This document shows, piece by piece, positions 41,890 through 45,179 of a stretch of DNA of 45,179 nt. A program made the translations under genes and the position numbers. How positions within the stretch are numbered: position 1 is the first letter of the stretch; every line of letters starts with the position of its first letter. The notes under the pieces were generated by a model. The model made no database searches and was not told where the DNA came from. It was given only the letters and a program-made list of their open reading frames with translations. The stretch is from the NCBI RefSeq assembly GCF_002102175.1, contig NZ_LQOX01000125.1:1-45179 (forward strand), read 5' to 3'. The stretch is from Mycobacterium gastri. GTDB lineage: Bacteria > Actinomycetota > Actinomycetes > Mycobacteriales > Mycobacteriaceae.

Positions 41890-42190
41890 TTGCCGAGCCT
41901 TCCACTGGCGAGTGGATGCAACTCACCCGAAACTGCTGGTGCCCTAGTCGAATTCGCCAATAGCTCGGATTACGACCCAGTTCCACGCAAGTACCGTCTC
42001 GTGCGACGCGATTTCCGGCCGGAAAGTGGGAATGCGCATTCGGTTGGTCCGTAAGGCGTTCTTGGCCAGCACTTTATCGCGTCTTGCGATGACGCGGGCA
42101 AAGCGCAAGGACGGCCCGGCAACCGACGGGGGCGCGCTATCATTCGGCCTCCGATGCGTTGCTCTAGGCCCGCCGCTACACTTCCCGAGG
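41890..42190. other. Intergenic region upstream of the ESX toxin operon
   Basis: About 300 bases between the divergent RDD pseudogene and the toxin operon. An open plus frame exists from 42026, but it has no recognisable domain and includes stretches unlike protein. It presumably contains both promoters; no clear -10/-35 pair was identified. Confidence 0.4.
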
Positions 42191-42484
42191 ATGGAGCAGG
42201 GTCCGTTGCGGATCGATGTCGGTCAGCTAGAAGCTACGGCGTGTCAATGGAGTCAGCGAAGCGCCGAACTTGCCGTCCTAGCACCGCCCTTGCCGGGGCA
42301 GCCGTTTCAACCCACCGCCGTAGCGGTGGGCAGTGCCCACGCAGCGGTTGACCTGGCTGCGGCGGCGTTGGCCGCCCGCACCCAAGCGACGGCCAGCACG
42401 GTGCAGGCCGGTGCTACGGGATATGCCAGCAACGAAGCGACCGCTGTGGCCGAGATGGCAGCCGTGCAAGCCAGGTTGGTGTAA
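42191..42484 (+). CDS. Small ESX-associated helical protein (WXG100/DUF2580-like)
   Basis: 97 residues from the ATG at 42191. LRIDVGQLEATACQWSQRSAEL begins a helical hairpin of the ESX-secretion-associated type, with Ala-rich second helix AAVDLAAAALAARTQATAS and a C-terminal GYASNEATAVAEMAAVQARL. Likely co-secretion or chaperone partner of the toxin encoded 3 bases downstream. A TTG at 42206, just before the homology starts, is an alternative start. Confidence 0.75.
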   Translation: MEQGPLRIDVGQLEATACQWSQRSAELAVLAPPLPGQPFQPTAVAVGSAHAAVDLAAAALAARTQATASTVQAGATGYASNEATAVAEMAAVQARLV

Positions 42485-42487
42485 TCG

Positions 42488-43717
42488 GTGGCCACCCTTT
42501 CCCAAGTCCGGGCCTGGAGCACCCAGCATCTGATCGAGGCGGCCACCTACTGGACCAAGACCGCCCATCAGTGGGAAGACGTGTTTTTGCAGATGCGCAA
42601 CCAATCCCACACCCTGGTGTGGGAAGGCGCCGGCGGTGATGCGCTGCGGGCGCGAACCGGCGCCGACTTCGCAGTCGTAAGCGCCAAAGCCGACCAACTA
42701 CGCCAAGCCAGTAAGATCGCCCGGGACGGCGCCGGAACCATCGGCACCGCCCAACGCCGGGTCCTCTATGCCGTCGAGGACGCTCAGAACGCGGGTTTCA
42801 CTGTCGCAGAAGACTTCTCGGTGACCGATACCCGGGCCAGCGGCAATGCCGCCGAGCGGGCGGGGCGCCAAGCCCAAGCCCAAGCATTCGCTGCCGACAT
42901 CCGCCAGCGCGCCACCCAACTGCTGGCGGTCGAACATGAAGTGGCCGGCAAGATCACCGCCGCAACCGCCGGAATCGCGACTACTACCTTTCCGGAAACA
43001 CCCCACGACCACAAACCTCACATCCAAGCCGTCGACCGCCACACCTTCAAAGACAGCCCACAGCAACCGCAGCCGGGTGATCCGTCGGGTATGACAGCTG
43101 AGCAGGCACGGACCGCCTATGACCAACTCAAGGAGGAGATCCGCAAGCATAATGCGTGGCGGCCCCCACTCAACGATGCTGGCGCGGTCAGCGCCTACGA
43201 TCGAGAAGCTGATGCGCTCAACGCCAGAAAGGCCGCCCTAGAGGCGAAATTGGGTATTTCGGAGACCGCGCCGGCGCAGCTATCGCGGCTGGTGCCCGAT
43301 TGGGCACAGCCATGGCAACCGCCGGCACACTCGCCAACACCGGTCCCGCACGACCCCGGCGCCTGGCAACCGGTCACCGAATCCATGTCCGACCGCGCCG
43401 CCCAATACCAAATGCAGATCACCGGACAACCCGTCAGCGAGGGATACATCGTCGACGGAGTCAAATTCGACGGATTCACAGACGGAACGCTCATCGAAGT
43501 CAAGAGCTATTACGATCAGTTTATCGAAAACGGTCACTGGAAGCCCTGGTTTACCGGAGAGCAGGGAATACTCAATCAGGCGTACAATCAAATACGGGTC
43601 GCAGGGACAACACCGATAGAGTGGGTATTCGCTCAGCCGGAAGCCGCGGCGCTCGTGGAAGATCTTCTGACAAGAAACGGATACACCATTAGTGTCATAG
43701 TGGTTCCGCCCAAGTAG
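42488..43717 (+). CDS. ESX-type polymorphic toxin with C-terminal Tox-REase-5-like nuclease domain
   Basis: 409 residues. The N-terminal 130 residues are helical and WXG-like: a Trp-rich first helix (TYWTKTAHQWEDVF), then VWEGAGGDAL with W-x-G, and no signal peptide, so export by a type VII system is likely. A Pro/Gln-rich linker covers about 185-310. The C-terminal 90 residues (320-409) match the restriction-endonuclease-fold toxin REase-5: VDGVKFDGF, LIEVKSYYD with the D-ExK signature (Asp 328, Glu 337, Lys 339), LNQAYNQIRVAGTTPIEWVF, and a terminal VIVVPP strand. The 3' end is lower in G+C than the flanks, suggesting tip exchange. GTG start; the immunity gene begins 10 bases downstream. 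Confidence 0.85.
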   Translation: MATLSQVRAWSTQHLIEAATYWTKTAHQWEDVFLQMRNQSHTLVWEGAGGDALRARTGADFAVVSAKADQLRQASKIARDGAGTIGTAQRRVLYAVEDAQNAGFTVAEDFSVTDTRASGNAAERAGRQAQAQAFAADIRQRATQLLAVEHEVAGKITAATAGIATTTFPETPHDHKPHIQAVDRHTFKDSPQQPQPGDPSGMTAEQARTAYDQLKEEIRKHNAWRPPLNDAGAVSAYDREADALNARKAALEAKLGISETAPAQLSRLVPDWAQPWQPPAHSPTPVPHDPGAWQPVTESMSDRAAQYQMQITGQPVSEGYIVDGVKFDGFTDGTLIEVKSYYDQFIENGHWKPWFTGEQGILNQAYNQIRVAGTTPIEWVFAQPEAAALVEDLLTRNGYTISVIVVPPK

Positions 43718-43727
43718 AGAGGGTCGC

Positions 43728-44687
43728 ATGCCTAAAGCGGATGTGGGGGTGTATTGGGGACCCCGTGCTGAATCGCTGGATGAATGCGCTTATCGGATTG
43801 CGCGGCTCGTGACGACGCTGGCTGCGCTCGATCCCGTACTTTCAGGCTGGCGTGACGGGGGCCGATCAAAAGGGGACGCGTTAGCCCAGCCGCTGGTAAC
43901 CAACGATCACACCGACTTGGTGCAGCGACTGCTGGCAGGGCGCAATCGCCGCCCGGACAACAACGAAGTCATCGAACCCTACGGGTACGCGGCACACTGG
44001 TGGAATGGCGGCTCCGACGACAACCGGCCACCTGCTAAATTGTCGATCCGTATCGCTGGGACATCAGCTATCGGATTAAACAACGTCACGGTCGATCTTC
44101 CCGATCAAGAATCGGCGCCATGCTTGTACAGACTAGAGACCGCGCACCATATTCTGCAGGCGCTACTGGATATCTTCGACCCCGACTGGGGTGTTTGGAC
44201 GAACAGCGATCTTCGCAACAAGCAAAAAGAGCCGGACCGCCCTACCAAAGACGGCCGCGGATATGTGCTCGGGAAATTGATTGGACATCCGGCCGGATGG
44301 GCTAATTTCCTCAGCGATTCCGATTCGGTAAAATTCGACATGGCGTTGTTGCCGGCTGGGGCAACAGTTGAACACCTCGGCACCGGAACGTTGGTGCTGC
44401 TGGGGCAAGACCCAGCCAACCCGCCGCTTCGCGATGTCCTTCAGGTGCGCAGGGCGATGGGTTACGAGGTGGCTATACAGCACACAGAACCATCTCAAGA
44501 CGTGGGCGCTTCCTCGGCCAGCCCGGCAGCACCACCGGTCGCACCGGGCACCTCAGTGAAGCCTACGGACGGGGGGCAATCTGATCCTCGACGTGGCACG
44601 GAAATGCGCGGTGTCCCCTACCCAGCAAGCAACCCGGATACTAACCGCAGCGACGCTCAGCGTGGCAACACTGCGCACGACAGGTAA
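43728..44687 (+). CDS. Imm52-like immunity protein for the REase-5 toxin
   Basis: 319 residues. The N-terminal region (VGVYWGPRAESLDECAYRIA, then LAALDPVLSGWRDGGRSKGDAL) resembles Imm52-type immunity proteins, known to accompany REase-5 toxins. WVWTN-like GVWTNSDLR and LGTGTLVLLGQDP occur later. The last 60 residues are Pro/Ser/Asp-rich and disorder-like, possibly a read-through into unrelated sequence. The ATG has AGAGGG upstream and follows the toxin stop by 10 bases. Base composition is lower in G+C than typical for the window. Assignment rests mostly on position and partial motifs. Confidence 0.7.
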   Translation: MPKADVGVYWGPRAESLDECAYRIARLVTTLAALDPVLSGWRDGGRSKGDALAQPLVTNDHTDLVQRLLAGRNRRPDNNEVIEPYGYAAHWWNGGSDDNRPPAKLSIRIAGTSAIGLNNVTVDLPDQESAPCLYRLETAHHILQALLDIFDPDWGVWTNSDLRNKQKEPDRPTKDGRGYVLGKLIGHPAGWANFLSDSDSVKFDMALLPAGATVEHLGTGTLVLLGQDPANPPLRDVLQVRRAMGYEVAIQHTEPSQDVGASSASPAAPPVAPGTSVKPTDGGQSDPRRGTEMRGVPYPASNPDTNRSDAQRGNTAHDR

Positions 44688-44689
44688 TT

Positions 44690-44865
44690 CGTCGTTGAGT
44701 CGAACCGGTGACCCCTTGCCGGTAGCCCGATTTCAGATTCAGTACACCAGAATCGCACCATTGACGATGAGCAACGGTTAGCATGAGGATGCTCCGCAGG
44801 GCTGTGCCCCGCCGGCCCAGCATGACTCCGCCGATGAGTCAGAGACTTCGATTAGGAGCAGGACG
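44690..44865 (-). pseudogene. Decayed second copy of the RDD-family gene fragment
   Basis: From 44699 the sequence matches 41529 onward at about four-fifths of positions with small indels, for example GTCGA-CCGGT, CAGTAC-CCAG and ATTGACGAT. Read on the minus strand it gives LIVNGAILVY and RQGVTGST in different frames, against LIVNLAMLAY and RQGITGST in the copy at 40903-41889. It has the same orientation and is broken by stops. The two copies flank the toxin/immunity cassette. Confidence 0.75.
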
Positions 44866-45108
44866 CTAGCCTCCATCAGCGGGTCTTGAGTGCCGACCGC
44901 TCCCAGGAAACAGCAACTCAGCCGTGGTGACGCGGCCGATCTTGCGCTGCAAGCCGCGCAGTAAGCTCACCGCCCCCGTGTCGGAGAACCCGCTAACGGT
45001 CGCAAAGTCCAATCCCGCGCCCACCAACTCGCTGGCCCAGGAGCATTCCGTCAAGTACAACACCCGAGCCCAGTCCAAGCTAGTCAGCGCTTGGCCACCA
45101 ACTGTCAT
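44866..45108 (-). CDS. Small protein of unknown function
   Basis: 80 residues from the ATG at 45108: MTVGGQALTSLDWARVLYLT, ECSWASELVGAGLDFATVSG, then LRGLQRKIGRV. The regular pattern and coherent reading frame look protein-like, but no family was recognised. It could be an orphan immunity or accessory protein beside the toxin locus, or a remnant. The start region overlaps the repeats at 45108-45157. Confidence 0.4.
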   Translation of the reverse strand: MTVGGQALTSLDWARVLYLTECSWASELVGAGLDFATVSGFSDTGAVSLLRGLQRKIGRVTTAELLFPGSGRHSRPADGG

Positions 45109-45157
45109 TTGCCACCGGGAAGGGACCACTGGTTTGCCACCAGCTAGGGACCACCTG
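45108..45157. repeat. Two tandem 25-bp repeats, possible IS21-type end
   Basis: Units TTTGCCACC...GGGACCAC at 45108-45132 and 45133-45157 agree at 20 of 25 positions, and a third partial unit (TTTGGC) follows. Multiple tandem terminal repeats are characteristic of IS21-family ends, but the window stops before any transposase could be seen. Confidence 0.4.
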
Positions 45158-45179
45158 TTTGGCTCAGCGAGCATGATGT

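Noticed and set aside
1..45179. tRNA, rRNA, CRISPR arrays and prophage integrase genes
   Set aside because: None recognised by eye; the only tandem repeats found lack spacer-repeat structure, and no attachment site or integrase was seen.

Overview
The window comes from a high-G+C actinobacterium, almost certainly a slow-growing Mycobacterium. Reasons: a PE-PPE pair, a WXG/ESX-type secreted toxin locus, VapBC, several TANNNT promoters placed for leaderless mRNAs, and a mmcO - narS - narL - MFS block that matches, from memory, the M. tuberculosis H37Rv order Rv0846c-Rv0845-Rv0844c-Rv0842. No search was run; all family names rest on motifs and recalled sequences.

Layout. (1) 0.3-9.6 kb, minus strand: a tightly packed operon of TetR regulator, [3Fe-4S] ferredoxin, cytochrome P450, metal-dependent amidohydrolase, two M24 peptidase-fold proteins (one with its metal site lost), a crotonase, a two-domain CaiB/BaiF CoA-transferase, and an SDR reduced to a pseudogene by internal deletion. 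(2) 9.6-11.2 kb: vapBC and a second SDR whose promoter carries a near copy of the site in front of the TetR gene. (3) 11.4-13.2 kb: a copper operator and an mmcO-like multicopper oxidase. (4) 13.2-24.7 kb: a catabolic island with eight minus-strand genes and two plus-strand genes diverging from a perfect 22-bp palindrome. It encodes MhpA/MhpB/MhpC-like meta-cleavage enzymes together with two 3-ketosteroid-dehydrogenase-like flavoproteins, a luciferase-like monooxygenase, a coniferyl-alcohol-dehydrogenase-like SDR, a cyclase-family hydrolase and a second alpha/beta hydrolase, under an IclR regulator. It lies between mmcO and narS, which are neighbours in H37Rv. (5) 24.7-31.2 kb: the NarL response regulator with two NarS-like kinases, one fused in frame to an MFS transporter, plus a second MFS paralogue. 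(6) 31.2-32.7 kb: a PE-PPE pair. (7) 32.8-40.9 kb: a second acyl-CoA catabolic module (MeaB, thiolase, crotonase, paired acyl-CoA dehydrogenases, CoA ligase, [2Fe-2S] ferredoxin, small alpha/beta-barrel protein) with a shared operator-like site at two promoters; a proline iminopeptidase gene sits within it. (8) 40.9-45.2 kb: an ESX-type polymorphic toxin/immunity cassette flanked by a frameshifted RDD-family membrane gene and a decayed second copy of it, ending in repeats that resemble the end of an IS21-type element.

How the genes may work together. The island is predicted to hydroxylate a 3-hydroxyphenylpropionate-like acid (MhpA), cleave the catechol (MhpB) and hydrolyse the ring-fission product (MhpC). 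The KstD-like dehydrogenases, LLM enzyme and SDR could feed it from a less aromatic or more oxidised precursor (inference). The two flanking CoA-linked modules would handle side chains or other carboxylic acids by beta-oxidation-like steps. The most distinctive items are the expanded mhp-like island, the MFS-histidine kinase fusion beside a duplicated narS, and the ESX toxin cassette between RDD remnants.
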